DNA of 64,000 bases from Strix aluco (Eukaryota; Chordata; Aves; Strigiformes; Strigidae): contig NC_133955.1 of assembly GCF_031877795.1 (NCBI RefSeq), forward strand, positions 3,844,001 to 3,908,000. Direction: 5' to 3'. Both the position numbers and the translations under genes were made by a program. Numbering within the stretch: the stretch's first letter is position 1; every line of letters starts with the position of its first letter. Below are positions 1-12,800 of this stretch, one piece after another. The notes under the pieces were generated by a model. The model did not search any database. It was not told the origin of the DNA and saw nothing but the letters and a program-made list of their open reading frames with translations.

Positions 1-3000
1 GAGAAGGAACGGGTACGTCAGCATGCTCACAGCGATCTGAAAGCACAGAAAAATGGCAGCCTCTCTAATGCTCACCATGCCAAAAAAGCTATTTCCAGCT
101 TCTGCATGTTAAGCGAAGTTATCTTCATCTTTGGATATAAGGTACAGACCAGCCTCTGCCCCCCAGACCACGAGCTCTCACCCCACAGACAGCAGGAAGA
201 AGAGAAATTACATGGCAGGTGCCTACGTACCCCCATCACAAATTTTGTGTAGCTCCGGATCACCGATGCCTGGCTGAACTGGAAAGAGAAACCAAAGGGA
301 TTATGGAGGAGGCAGATGACACCAGGCTGTCACTGTCATTAGGTGACATCCCTCTGGGCCTGAGACGATGGGTGTGGGACAGGGGAAGAAGGCAGAAAGC
401 AACAGTAGCCATGCTGCATCCCAGCTGAGAACCAGGGAAGACGTTTGCTATCAAACCTGATCCCCTCAACTGCATCTGAAACACAGCCCCGTGCAGACAC
501 TGCCTCAGTGTTTTATCCACAGCCCAGTGTCTATTTGTATTGAACGAGCCATTAACCTCCCATTAACTCTTCACAACTGCAGGTGTTCAGTACGGGCCCC
601 CCAAACCCTCCATCAGGCACTTCCACTCACGTTATCGTCCACCGCGTAGGTGTTGATGAAGTGAGCCAAGAGGTTGCAGCACCAGAGGAAGATGACATCC
701 CCCAGGATGTGAGGGACTAAACCACTGCAACAGCAAAAAGAGGGGCGTGAGGTGCAGAAGGGTCCCAGTGCTGCCTTCCGAGGTGCCCAGCCCTCCCTCC
801 CTCCACCAGTGTAGGTGGTTTCACCTAAATTCACCAAAATGAATCTTTACTTTGGGAGGAACTGAAAGGGAGGAGGGCAGATTTCAGAAGAGTTTTCCCA
901 GCCTTCAAACATGGTCCTACATGTGCTGCTGCTCCGGCCAGGGGATGGTCTGGAGTAGGAAGTTTGGGATCTGTCATTTGGGTACAACTCAACCAAGTTC
1001 CCTTGTTCTACCCCAAATCCCTCCTTGGCCCAACTCCTGCTCTGAAACCCAGGAGACACAGATGAAGTGGTTTCTGTTAAGCTCATTTTGCAGATGCTCT
1101 TCTGGATGCAGAACGAGAAGTTCATCTCTTTGTGGCATCTCCCTCCTTTAGAAATTAAAATGAGGGGGGTTGTTCCTGCAAAACCTGCTCTACTGTCAAG
1201 TGGGATTAACCGGGGGCAGCATCCTATTCCCTCTGATTTTTCCCAGTCCCTGCTGCCACCTGGGAGCACAGCTGCTTTGGCTTATGCCTCTCATCGACAC
1301 AGGGGCCAGAGCTCCCAGCAGCACAAGTACCCCCAGCTTCTGCAGCTAATGACACTAAAACATCAACAAAACATTTCAAGAGGGTTTCTCCAGTTTGTCA
1401 GCACTTCAGCAGCATCTGTTGCACCGCTGCAGGCATCAAGTGCAGGGCTTCCTCTGCAGTTGTTCCACTGCAAAAGGATCCAGGTGTGTGTTAAACCTGT
1501 GTTTCACCAGATGTGTTGATAGTTCTTCTGAAAATGAGCCTGTTGAGAACCACGCAAGTGTTTGCTGGGCTGGGAAGAGCCACTCTGCGTTCTCTGATCC
1601 AGCCTGCTTTGCTTGCTTGGTGTTAGGATTTATACTTTTTGGAGACAACCTGTGTATTGTCAAGGCCCCAGCAGCTCTGGAGATGCAGCCAAGGTCTCAG
1701 GGGCTAGGCACAGCAGAAGTCTTCAACAGAAGACCCACTGGTTTAAAAGATGATACGTGAGAGCAAGAGACATGAAAAAGAAATCAAAGCTCTCTGGTCC
1801 CAAAGAGATGGTCTGCTTTGCATTTAGCATTCAGCCTTTGTAAAAAAATCCTTTCTCTAACTCAAAGTCAAGTCTGAAGCAGACTCCCGAGTTGCTCCAG
1901 ATACAACAGGGGCTTAATAAAGTCCAGAAACAGAGGGCTGGGCCAGGACTGGGCCACAGCAGCAGCCACGTAAGTTAAACCTCACCCATCTGTTGACAGA
2001 GAATCGGATCGTTTGTTCCTTTTGCAATAAGGGTCCCATCCCTCTCTTCCCTCCGTCATCAAAGTAACAACGGATGCTAGGCCTGAGTTTATGGGATGAC
2101 TGGAGACCAGGGGTCTGAGAGCTGCAGAAAGGGACTAAAATAACCAAATTCATTTGTGCTACAACCCTCACCCCTGGCGAGATGTCCAAGGAGATCTGGA
2201 CTAGGAATGTTTTTAGATGACAATTCATTAAAAGCTGAAACAGCAGCAGGCAGATGGTGAGGCCTGTGACGTAGGATGATGCAACCCAGCAGGAGAAACC
2301 CCAGTGCTGGGGAGCTGGGACAAGCCATCCTCGAGCTGACCCCAACCAGCAGTTTCGGAGCCCAGGGAACATCTTTCAGGCCTGCTGGCAGGCGAGAGAC
2401 TGCTGCAGATATGAGGGGAAGCGAGATAAATCCATTCCCTGAAGTTATCTCTAGCCCGGCACACATCCAGAGCGAGTGTGCGCCGCTGTTATTGCTGCGT
2501 GGAGGTTATAAAGCCATGAGAAATAAGTGCACCACAATGATTTTAAGGGAGTGGATGTGTTTGGATTGTGTTAGGAGGGTCGAGAGCAGAACAGCACCAG
2601 TTTGGTCCTACAGATGCAGTTTGTGTTCCCCTCACGGCAGCGCAATTTCCTAGCGGGGCTGTAGAACACGTATAACTTCAGAGCCCTCCTGAGACATTTT
2701 GGGTTGTGTTAAATCCTTTCCTGTAAACTATTAAGTTTAATTAGGCTAACAACAGTGTTTATTTTATGTGGATGGAAGGGAATGCGGCGGCTCCTTTCAG
2801 GTTATTTCCTCAGGAGGGTTGCTGGGCAGCACGTGTCCCACGCACAGGGAACATCCCAGAGGAATCTGTATTTAACGGAGGAGACTTGGGGCTGCACAGA
2901 GCAGCTGGGGGTTACAAAAGGAAGATGCAGTGACACTCGATTGACGGGGTCTCTGCAGACCCCTGGCCCTTTCCTTTGGGGAAGGAGAGGGTGAGACCTC

Positions 3001-6000
3001 CTGCGATTGCTTGCTTCTTCCTGATGCGTTCATGTTTCATCCGGAGGCCCAAATTTTGTGATTGCAGAGCCAAAGGCATCAGGCCTGGACACCCCGCCTG
3101 AAATTTCAGAGCTGACTTTACTATTATTGACATAATAAAGTGAGTTATCTCCCCACCAGGAGCGGAGGCAGCAGCTGGTTATGCCTTTATATAGATGTGA
3201 AAAAAAGGCAAGAAGGGTTAATTAAGGATTCGAGCAAGGTGTCCACTAGACTTCCACTTCAGCGACGCCATCAACTCGCCACGCTTCGTAAGCGGCTGGA
3301 AGCACCTTTCAGCTCCTCCTGGTCCAGGCAGTGACGCCACTGAGCCGGGCAGCACCACGCTCCTGCCGTACAGGCGAGGCTGCTGCCAGCACAAACCACC
3401 TGCTCGTTACAAGCACCCACGGTGCTCTTCAGAGGAATGTGCTTCTTAGCCAGGCCTTGGCTTTTATTTCAACAGGAGATCTCATTGTTGCACTTGATCT
3501 TGGTGCCTGTTGCACAAACAAATGCTTTAAGTGGCCCTTCACTGAAACACAAAGAAGCATCAAGGGAAAAAGAGAGGTAAGAAAAAAATACCGGGTTCTC
3601 TCTGGGCTCTGAAGGTCTGATTGAAGATAAGATCTAGGGCAGACTTAATGGTCAAACTGGAGCGCTGTCAAAGGCACAGATTTAATCTGTGCTCACGGGA
3701 GGGATGCGAGTGTCCCCTGGTCAGACACGGTTTCAGACAGGGGGAGCTCAGCGTGACTCTACCTGAGGTGGGGAGAGCGGCCAGGAGAGCCGGCGGCACC
3801 GTCTATGGGAGAAAGTATTTAAACAACAACTCACGTACACAAAGAATCCCAGGATCCCTTCTTCCTTAAATATCCTGCCGATGGCACTGAACACACCGCT
3901 GCCAAGAAAGGAGAAGAGCTCTAAGCGTGCAGGGCTTGCTCTGTCCCTGCCCCGCGCAGCCCCCAGCCATGGCGGTGTCCCCCTGCAAGCCACGATGCAG
4001 CCGGCAGCTCCGTTCTGCTCCTCAACCCAAGGAGGGTCGTGTCAGCCCTCTGCCAGCCCGCAATAACGCCTGGGACAACGCTCAACCGGCTGACAACTGT
4101 TTAAACACTGAAGCTAGAAGAGCTCTGCTTGGCTTTGTGTGAGCAAATACACGTGCCGGCACCCTGGCACAGAGTGTGCTTTGATTAGGCTGATTGTCAG
4201 CCCAAGAACCTTCTCCTGCCTCTGGGAACTCACGCTGGCAGTCGTGGGTTAGCTGTAATCGGGTCTTTCACGGGGCTGTACGTGTAGTTTGGCCCTGCGG
4301 AGAGGCAGGTATTACTGAAAAAGGCGTGGAAAAATCTTGTAGACTAGGAGAGCTGCAAGAATGCTTTGTATTACCTACTCTGCCTCCCTGCTGACTTCCC
4401 TTTCTATTAACACCCAAAGCAAAAAGGCAGGAGACTCACTGTGTGACCAGCAAGGTGCGTTACAGCCACCGGAATCCCCAAGGTGGAACAGAGGCACGCT
4501 GGGGACAGAGCCCAGCCTCCCCACACCTTCAACCCACCCTCTAACCACAGCTCAGGTTCACTTTTCAGTCTCCCAAACCTCCTGGGTTGCCACATCCCCA
4601 CTGCACAGGAGCATCCAGCGCCGCTGACTGGCGCTTCTGTGTGCCCAAACCCCTCAGAGCCGCAGCCACTCACCTGTATTTGACTTCCCGGCCCACAAAC
4701 TGGACCATGCAGCGCATAGAGATCACTAGGAGGAAAGAAACACAGGGCTGAGACACAAATCCAGTTGGGGTTGCAGTGGATGTGAAGGAAAATGCAACCT
4801 GACCCTTCTGCCCTCCCTTTCCCCAACTCACATCACCTCCAGCTCCTCATCACTGCAAGACTCGTTAGAAACCGGTGCTCTTCCTCAGCCTGTAAGTGAT
4901 GGGAAGGATTTCTGGCCCTAAACCTGACAGGATCTCTAGGACAAGCTCTTGGTTGGATGAGAGGAGAGCACCTTGTCGCTCGGCTGCATTAGTCCCCAAA
5001 TACCAACAAAAGCATCAGCCTCCCCAAGAAACCACTCAGACCTGCATCTGTTCTGCGGTTTCCTGTGAAGCCATTTCTGACAGAGAAGCACATCGAGTAA
5101 ATGGGGTTTTGGGGTTTTCTCTGCCCAGAGGGGGCTGCCAGGCAGGGGGACAGGACTCACCGTGCAGCGGATGTGAGACAACCCGGGACACACACTGCAT
5201 CATCATCTCATGAGATGTCTGGGAAGGGGAGAAAAAAGCCACACCTGTATGAGAAGCTCCACCTGCGCAGAGCAGGCCCTCTCCCTTAGCGTGGACCCAT
5301 TTCGGGTCCCTTTTTTGAAACCTGTTGTTTGTGGTAAACCTCTATTCCTATGAAATATTTCACAGCTGGGCACAAGAGTGGTACTAAATACCACTGGCTT
5401 TTTACCCAGAGTTTCCCTCCAAGTAATTTCACCCGCAGCCCACAGTTTAAGCTTCCTTTGCTCTCCAGGGACATCCCCAATGCGATCTCCCCGCTCACTC
5501 GTTAACGTGTAATTTCCACTTCTCACCTCTTTCACCACTTTTCTAAGGGAGGTCTTCACATCATCCTTGTTAGAAACGTGCTCCATGTCCTCCAGTGGAA
5601 ATGCCTGAGCAGGGAGAGAAGGAACATATGGTCAAAACTGATGTAGACGCTGACCCACAAACCCTTGATGTCTGAGGACAGGAGGAAACCACGAGCCGTT
5701 GCACTCTAGATACGAGAAGAAAAATGGGCAAGAAGGAACACAGAAGAAGGAAGGATGGAAAGTAAAACAGGGGAAAAGAGGGGTCACGAAACTGCTTACA
5801 AAAGATAAAAGGCAAGTGGTAGTTCAAATTAAATTAAAATTATTTAAAAAATGAGTTTTAGGGACATGGGCACTGTTCTGCTGTCCTGGAGGACTATCCA
5901 AAGCCCTCAGGAGATGGAGAGGGATGGGTGCTTTATTCCTCCACGGGGCTGGGTGCAGGCACACGCAGGCTCCCTGGCTCCGCCGCAGTAGCACTGGCCG

Positions 6001-8543
6001 ACCCAACAAGCTGATTTATGGAGAGAGAAGACGACCTTTACCTTCTTCACACTCCCCCTGGTGATGGTTGATAAAGTGCTTGAGATGAGGCGAGGAGTAA
6101 GACCGCGGAAGAGGCCTCTTTTCCCATCCACTTCCACGATGTGTCTGGCTGGGTAAGAAAACACCAGGCTGCCATCAGTCGGGAACCAGCCGGCTCACGG
6201 AGAGCACCCCAAACACCGCTGGTGTTCAGCCAAAACCACGCCGGAGCTCAGCACCGGTCCCACCCCAAGAGATTTGTCCTTAAGTATTCCCTGTCATATC
6301 TAATCTGGAAGGATAGCTTTGGTATTTTGGGCTGCTTTTCATCTTTTGATTGTTTTGCTCACCTGAAAGGGCTACGAGGCAGTTTGGACTGAACCAGGGT
6401 CGGGGATCATCTCAGCTGTTGTGTGGTGTCACCTCCTCCCTCCGCCCCAGGGGTTGGACTCAGGGTTAATGTGGATCTCACAAACCCAGATTCAGTTCCT
6501 GTCCCACCACCTTCTCCCAGGCAAACTCCCTCAGGTCTCCAGCCAAAAAAAAAAGCCAACGGATCCAATTTCTCCCTGATATAACAAGGTGGAATACAAC
6601 CCACTACGTGTTTGTGGGTACCAGCTGCTCCTGCCCCCTGTCCTCTGCCATCTCAGGAAGCCAGGAAGGCTCTGCGCATCTCCATCACCCAGCACTGTAC
6701 ATCTATTTGGAAAAATGCATCTTCCAAAGGGCAGCACTGGAGCGTTTCCAGCCCCGGGTGTCCCAGGATGGGTTTGCAGTGCTTTCACACTGCTCCTGCG
6801 CTGGGTCTCCCCAGCCCACGGCAACTGCTGTTGGGTTTGGGGATCAGCCCAACTCGGCTTTCAGGGCGGTGTGCTCCCCTTCCCCACAGCAAACCCGCTG
6901 TGAAAGCAACCCCCAAGGTCACAGAGTATTCACCCTCCTCCACCTGCTGCTCCACCCGCAAAGAGAGAAAAATAGTATTTTTTTTCCTTCATAAACATAT
7001 TACCTTCCCTTTTCATGGTATTTCTGTCCCTTTAGGGCTCTATCTACAACACAAATGAGCAGGGCAGGGAGCCAAGTTATTGCAGGGCTGTTTTGTAGCA
7101 AAGAAAGGCACTTTGCTACCTCTAACACATGCCAAACCCTCCACCAACAAACCTACACCACCTAAACCCCCACCACCCCCACCGCAACGGTGCAAACCCA
7201 GAGCAATGTGCCACGGGAAGGGGACGCAGTACCAACATGGGGGCCCCCACCTCCTCGTCCCCACCAACAGGTAGGTAAATCCGATGGCCTTGCAACTAGT
7301 TGTAGTGGTTTATGTCTCCCTGCAGCCTCGGGATGATCCCAAGGGGATGTGGGGGTGCTGCTGGAGGTCGGCTCCATCTACCTGGCAGCTCCCAGCCCCG
7401 TTTTTGGGGCAGGACCTCGCGCCGGCAGGGAGGGACGTTCGCTCACCGTAGGTGAAGAAGCCGGGCAGGTACAGGACTTTCCTTCCCAGCACATTTCTTC
7501 CAACGGTCGGAGGTAGTGGCTCATGCCCAACCTGGGAGAAAAAACCTGTGAGCAGGTCCCTGTCCCTGTCCCGGCGTTCCCGAAACCTCTGGGACATGCA
7601 GCCTCGATTCAGGGGCTGCCCAAGGGCCACGTTCCCCCTGTCACTCCCAGATACATAGGGGTGCCATGACACGGGCAGTCCCTTCCCCATCATATGGGGT
7701 CCATAGGGTACAGGGGGTCCTCAACCCTCCCATTTTATGGGGGTCCCTATTACAGAGGGGCTCTCAGAATACCCATTATATAGGGGTTTCTCACCTCCCC
7801 TTATATAGGAGCCCCCATTGCAGAGAGTATCCTCATCCCCCCCATTTTTACAGGGGTCCCACTCCTGTAGGTGTCCCCTGCCCTTGTCATAGGACGGGGT
7901 CCCAATGCCCCCACTATAAGGGAATCCCACCATACAGGGATCCTCATCCCTCCATTATATAGGGCTTCCTATTCCCTGTTATATAGGGGGTCCCCATTGT
8001 AGAAGGTGTCCTCATTCCCCATTTTATAGCTGCCTTCATCCTCCCAGTTATACAGGAACCCCCATTCTACAGGGTGACCTCACCCCCGTTACATACGGGG
8101 GGTCCCGCTGCCTCCTTAGGGGTGTCCCCCCGTTACACAGGTGCCCCCATTGTCTCATGTGACAAAGGGCGGCAGGGGAGCTGTGCATATCGTGGTCCCC
8201 AGCGCACAGAGCTCTCTAGGGGCACTCTATAGGGGTCCCGATCGCCCGTTACACATGGGCTCCGCGTGTCCCCCGCTCCGCGCCCCCCGCTCCGCGTCCC
8301 CCCCCCCCGCTTCTCCCGGCGGCCCCGGACCTGGACGAGCAGCTTGACGTAGAGCAGCGGGTGGCTGGCGGCGGCGAGCCCCGCTCCCAGCACCACGAAC
8401 AGCCCCTCGGCGCCCTCAGCCCGGGCTCCCTCCGGGGCCGCCGCCGTCGCCTCCCCCGGGGCCGCCGCCGCCGCCGCCCACCCCGCGGCTCCGCCAGGGG
8501 GCGCCCGCCCCGCCGGGGGCAGCAGCGGCGCCGCCGCCGCCAT
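1..8543 (-). CDS. MTCH1: MTCH1, mitochondrial carrier homolog 1 (5' ten coding exons; 3' end outside window)
   Basis: Coding exons in transcript order are 8331-8543, 7447-7531, 6042-6148, 5527-5604, 5161-5218, 4674-4725, 3839-3898, 631-724, 231-278 and 1-36 (cut by the window edge). All introns are GT-AG and all phases close, giving 277 codons. The start is the ATG at 8541-8543, in a good Kozak context (GCGGCCATGG); the frame opens further 5' only from a GTG. After an Ala/Pro-rich N-terminus of about 45 residues, the protein aligns closely with human MTCH1: [32 protein letters not shown], the [10 protein letters not shown] loop, [27 protein letters not shown] and [10 protein letters not shown] are all present. 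MTCH1 is a divergent SLC25-like protein of the mitochondrial outer membrane, implicated with MTCH2 in inserting alpha-helical proteins, and has been described as pro-apoptotic. The N-terminal tail is shorter and unlike the human one. Exon 7 uses a GTACGT donor. About 95 C-terminal residues are missing because the window ends. Confidence 0.96.
725..3838 (-). other. MTCH1 intron 7 (3.1 kb), no further gene seen
   Basis: This long intron lies between the exon ending in GFFV and the exon starting GLVPHILGD. The open frames in it are short, lack donors and acceptors in phase, and resemble no family I know. I see no clear retroposon. It is noticeably more AT-rich than the rest of the left flank. 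Confidence 0.6.
7670..8265. repeat. Degenerate tandem array of TATAGGGG-type units in MTCH1 intron 1
   Basis: Most of MTCH1 intron 1 is an eroded array of roughly 25-35 bp units of the form CCCCATTATATAGGGGTCC, with variants such as TTATACAGG, TTACATACGGGG and CACTATAAGGG. Spacing and sequence drift between units, so it is an old minisatellite. The C-rich and G-rich ends of each unit are partly complementary. The TATAGGG core recurs in the sharper array at 22.0 kb. Confidence 0.7.
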
Positions 8544-8790
8544 GGCCGCCGCCGCCACTGCGCCTGCGCAGGCCCGCCCCGTGCGTCACTGCGTCACCGC
8601 CCCATGCGTCCCCGCGTCACGGCGCCGGGCGGGGTGGGCGGAACCATTGCGTGAAGGGCGCGGGGGGGGGCGGGCGGAACCATTGCGGGAGGGGTGTTGG
8701 AGCTGCGGTGTGAGGGAGGGGACGGGGCGGCCATGACAGGGCCCGGCACGGGGTGGAGGCGGCCGGCCGAGGGCCGGGACAGGGAAGGGG
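8290..8790 (-). promoter_or_regulatory. MTCH1 CpG-island promoter
   Basis: This CpG-dense block spans MTCH1 exon 1 and the sequence upstream of its ATG. An NRF1-like palindrome, TGCGCCTGCGCAGG, lies at 8559-8572, about 16 bp upstream of the ATG. Three GCGTCAC (CRE half-site) copies lie between 8583 and 8621. The 16-mer GGGCGGAACCATTGCG occurs twice, at 8636-8651 and 8672-8686, and each copy carries a CGGAA ETS core. There is no TATA box. This fits a housekeeping mitochondrial gene. FGD2 starts 1.3 kb away on the other strand, so the island could also feed the divergent gene, but nothing seen here proves that. Confidence 0.75.
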
Positions 8791-9017
8791 GGAAGCAGCG
8801 GGGCACAGGGGGAGATGTGGCGTGGAGGGGCAGTTCCCTGTGCTCTGCCGTCCCAGGGCTCTCCTCAGAGGGTTGGCTCCAGCAGGACACCCTCGAGAAG
8901 CTCCCCTGTGGGGCCTGCGGTGCTGGCAGACCTCTCTCCCGTCCCCTCCGTCCCGCACCGCCGGGTCCTTCCAGCCCATTCTCGGCCCCTCGTGGCAGCG
9001 GGACTGTTCAGACTGTT

Positions 9018-9425
9018 CATATGAGGAGCAGCTGAGGGAACTGGGGGGGTTTAGTCTGGAGAAGAGGAGGCTGAGGGGAGACCTCCTGGCCCTCTCCGAC
9101 TCCCTGAAAGGAGGGTGCAGAGAGGGGGGATGAGTCTCTTGAGCCAAGGAACCAGCGCCAGGACAAGAGGGAATGGCCTCAAGCTGCGCCAGGGCAGGGT
9201 CAGACTGGCTCTTAGGAAGGATTTCTTTGCAGAAGGGGTTGTTGGGCGTTGGAATGGGCTGCCCAGGGCAGGGGGGGAGTCCCCATCCCTGGAGGGGTTG
9301 AAGAGTCGGGTTGACCCAGCGCTGAGGGATCTGGTGGAGTTGGGAACGGTCAGGGTGAGGTTCATGGTTGGGCTGGAGGAGCTTCAAGGGCTTTTCCAAC
9401 CGAGATGATTCTGGGATTCTGTGAC
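9018..9425 (+). mobile_element. CR1 retroposon, 5'-truncated 3' tail
   Basis: This is about 410 bp of typical avian CR1 non-LTR sequence: GAGGAGCAGCTGAGGGAACT near its start, then the GGAGAAGAGGAGGCTGAGGGG segment, and a 3' end of two ATTCTG(G/T)G units. It contains only the end of the element, with no usable ORF2. It ends about 225 bp upstream of the PU.1-like motif of FGD2. Confidence 0.9.
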
Positions 9426-9639
9426 TCATGCACAACCTGCGAGGGGCACCTGGGCTCAGCGCGTGCTGGGACACAGCCCACGCCATCGCAGCAGGTCAGG
9501 CCTCCTGCCCAACTGGTGCCTTTGCACTGTCCCCACCGCCACTCTGGGCTTGGTTATGCCACCGGTTTGGGGCCCATGGCAAGGTCCCCCCTGAACTGAG
9601 CCAATTCCCAGTGTTTTCACAGTGTTTCTCCTACTTGCA

Positions 9640-9871
9640 ACAGGCTGCGCTTCCTCTTTCCTTTTGAGGCCAACCCAGAGACAAGCTCTCCTACCACAGA
9701 AAGAAGGAGAGCAGATGGTCTTTGCCTTGTGCAAATCCTTGTCCCCAGAGAACATCCTGGGTCCCAGAAACACCTCAAAGCAGAGAGGGGGAGAGAAGAA
9801 GGAGCTGCAGCCATCAGGAGCCACCCGTGCAGCAACTTTACACCCTGCACCCAGCCGGTGCAGCCAGTGCC
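9640..9871 (+). promoter_or_regulatory. Putative FGD2 proximal promoter with PU.1 and C/EBP motifs
   Basis: CTTCCTCTTT at 9650-9659 is the reverse of AAAGAGGAAG, a full PU.1/SPI1 consensus. TTGTGCAAA at about 9727-9736 fits C/EBP and is one base off an octamer. Both lie within 225 bp of the FGD2 ATG. No TATA box or CpG island is seen. FGD2 is a myeloid and B-cell gene in mammals, so a PU.1-driven TATA-less promoter is plausible. The transcription start itself cannot be placed from sequence. Confidence 0.5.
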
Positions 9872-12800
9872 ATGGAGGGAGAGGCTGATAACCAACAGAG
9901 TGTGTTGAACATGGTGGCTGTGTTTGAAGAGCACCGGTAAGGAGGGAGGGTCCTGGGCGCTGTGCGTGCGTTAGGGCTCTACGTGGTGTGGGTTTTGGAA
10001 GGAAGAAACCCACCGCGGACTTGGTTTGGAGGCTGTGGAGAAGCTGACTAGGTGATTTGCTGTTCTTTAGCACTCAGATTGCCCCGATGTCTTCCTCCTG
10101 CTGCAGGTCATGGGCAGAAATCTGAAAACCTCAGTGGGATGTGACTGACTTTGCTGGAGGTTTCTGCTCCTAGCTCAGGGTTAGGTTGTGGGATGCTTGT
10201 TCCCTCTGCGCTCAGCAGCACCTTTGCAGTCAGCCTGGCTGGTGAATGCTTCTTCCCCTGCTGCTGGGGAAAAAGGATTTTGGTTTACAAATATGTAGGC
10301 AGAGGTCTTCACTGGGAATTAACTGCTTGAGCGTCTGGAAGGATCCGAGCCTCCAGCACCAGCCTCAGACTATCCAGTTGTTTGCAGCAATGTGGTTTCT
10401 AGGAAAGGGAAGAGAAAGCATCACATTAAGGGGGAGAGCAAGTTCCTTTTGGGCTGCATGGCAGCCCTGTAAAACAGTGCCTTCACTTGGAGTGTGAGCT
10501 GAGACCCTCAGACAAGTGTGTGCCAGGGTCGGAGCGAGGGGATCTTCCTTGCCTCTGGGGTAAAAGTAATTCTGAGGTTTGGGGCGAGTTGTCGCTGTGA
10601 TCTGTGCCTCAGTTTCCCCATCTGTTGAATGAGCATACCAAATCTTGCCTTTCTTTGTATCAGTGAGGTGCTCTCAGTGAGCCTTGATGAGGCTGGGTGG
10701 TTGGGCAGATGTGTTTTGCAGCACTTCTGAAGATGGTCAGGCATGAGTTTTCCTTCTGCTCCAGGAACTTCGCCTGCATCTCGGCTGCGTGCTTTGCCCT
10801 GGGCTTTGTGCTCTGGATGGCTCCAGAGCAGCATGATTGTCCCCACGGTCCCACAGTCGAAATTTGGCCTGTGATGCTGTTGCATTGGAACCGTTTGCAG
10901 CATTTGATCTGCCTCCGTTTCGCTGCTGCAGTGTGTTTGTTGTTTATCGTGAAGCATGAGTTCGATTTAGAGGAAATAGAAGTAACTTACAACTTTCAGA
11001 GGAAGCTGGGGAACCTGGAAACAAGCTTTCTGGAACAGAAAACTGTTTAGCCCAAGTCAGTGCAAATAGAAAGAGAGAAGTTCCCGGTCAGGTCTCAGCA
11101 GTGGGTTTAGGCTGGGAGGCACCCGGAGGGACAGATAAAGCCAGTCTGTCACATGAAGGGTTATGCCAGCCCCCCTGGGTAGGAGGGGGCACATGGATGG
11201 CTGCAAACGCACTCCTGAGCTCACAGACACATGCTCATCAGCATGGGGAGGGACCTGTCATCCTCTTCAGTTGTGTCTGCCCCTCAAGTCATTTCCCATC
11301 CTCAACTCTGCGGTTTTATATCATTTCATCCTGTTTTTCCTCTCCTCCTCATCCCACTCCTGTCTGCAGGCCACCGGTGGATATCTTTCCAGTTTCTGCC
11401 CAGAGCAATTTACCCCAGGGGCCAGCTCTCAGAGGACAGACAGCTTGCTTGCTGTCATCTTCAGGGCCTGTGCCCTGTGTGGTTTCTCCCCCATACCTGC
11501 TCTGGAAAGGGAATCTTTGCCAGAAAAGGGAAGAAAGAAAACCACCAAAAGCCTACTCCTCTTTAAAACCACCTACACAAGCCCTCCTCTTGGCTGACAC
11601 CTCTTGGCTATTTGACTTTTAAAGCCTCGTGCCCAAGGCTGCAGGCAGAAAGCAAAGGGCAGGGATGAGCTTTGGGAAATAAACGGCTGTGTGTGGGATA
11701 AACGGCAGAGTCATGCTTTTCTAGAGCAGGACAGGGACTGACCACATCAGCGGGAGGCACTGGGAGAAGAGAGGCTGGATCCTGGCCCCCTTGGAGGATG
11801 TACGGGATGTCAGACCCTGGTTTGTATCACCGGGGTGGTAGTGGAGCAAAGCAGCATCGGCACTGGGGTGCTGCTGTGTTTTATCACCTTCACTTGGGGA
11901 TGGTGGGTTTAATCTGGGACTGGGAGCTGGGTGGGCCGCGCTGCGCTGGGGGAATGGGTGAACTGATCCTGCTGATTCCTCCGGGGCAGGGCCGGCACGT
12001 TTGCCTGGAGGGACAAGCAGGCTCCGCACGGCCAGACTACTGCAACCAGCCGGCCCCTACAGCTTCCAGCATCCCCTGCCAGCCAGAGCTTCTCCCAGAT
12101 GGCTGCCAGTCTCCAAGCAGAGCAAGAGAACGAGGAGGAGGAGCAGCAGCAGAACCAGCGGAGGCTCAGCTTCCAATGCGTCCGTTCTTTCCGACACAAG
12201 ATCAGTGAGGACAACTGGAGGAGGCGGCAGGGCCCAGGCCTTGAGCCTGGCAGCAAGGTGGGCTCTGGAGGCTGGTGGGTGCCTGAGCTCGGGTGGGGAG
12301 TCACAGGGGCTGGATTGGAGCTGAACTCTCTGCTGACTCCAAGCAGGTCCCTGCCATGCAAAGGGCCAGGGCGTGGGTGACAGAGACGTGTCCCCTTCCC
12401 TGGTGCTTCGGGCACAAACCCCCCATGGCCAGATAGATCCAAGCAGACCTCGTCTCTTCCAGCTCTGATATAACTACGCCGTGGGGGTCAGATGCACAGG
12501 TGGGCCCAGCCAGCTCCATCCCAGGGTGTCCCTGGGGCTGTGCTGCCCTGTGCCAACTGCAGGCCCCTTTCTGCAGGACTGCATTCAATTCCTCAGTGCA
12601 ATTGTAGACCGTGGGGTTAACCCACCCCACCCTGCCCCACTCCTCGGGATCGATAGCCCTGTATTGCTCTGGGAGAAACAGGCACAGAGAAAGAGGTGAC
12701 CCAGGAGGACGTGAGCCAGGCTTCCTGACAGTCCCAAACCAGCTTTGTTTTTACCTTTGTTTTCACTGCATGCTTTGTAGAGACCCTTCCCTTGCCCTCA

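Noticed and set aside
8544-8558. N-terminal extension of MTCH1
   Set aside because: The extra five codons begin with GTG; the ATG at 8541-8543 has the better context.
9722-9871. Upstream extension of FGD2 in frame
   Set aside because: It begins with TTG and has no ATG before 9872; the residues do not resemble FGD2.
10697-11050. 117-codon frame in FGD2 intron 1 with a hydrophobic stretch
   Set aside because: No splice sites in phase and no family resemblance; it follows a MIR-like scrap.
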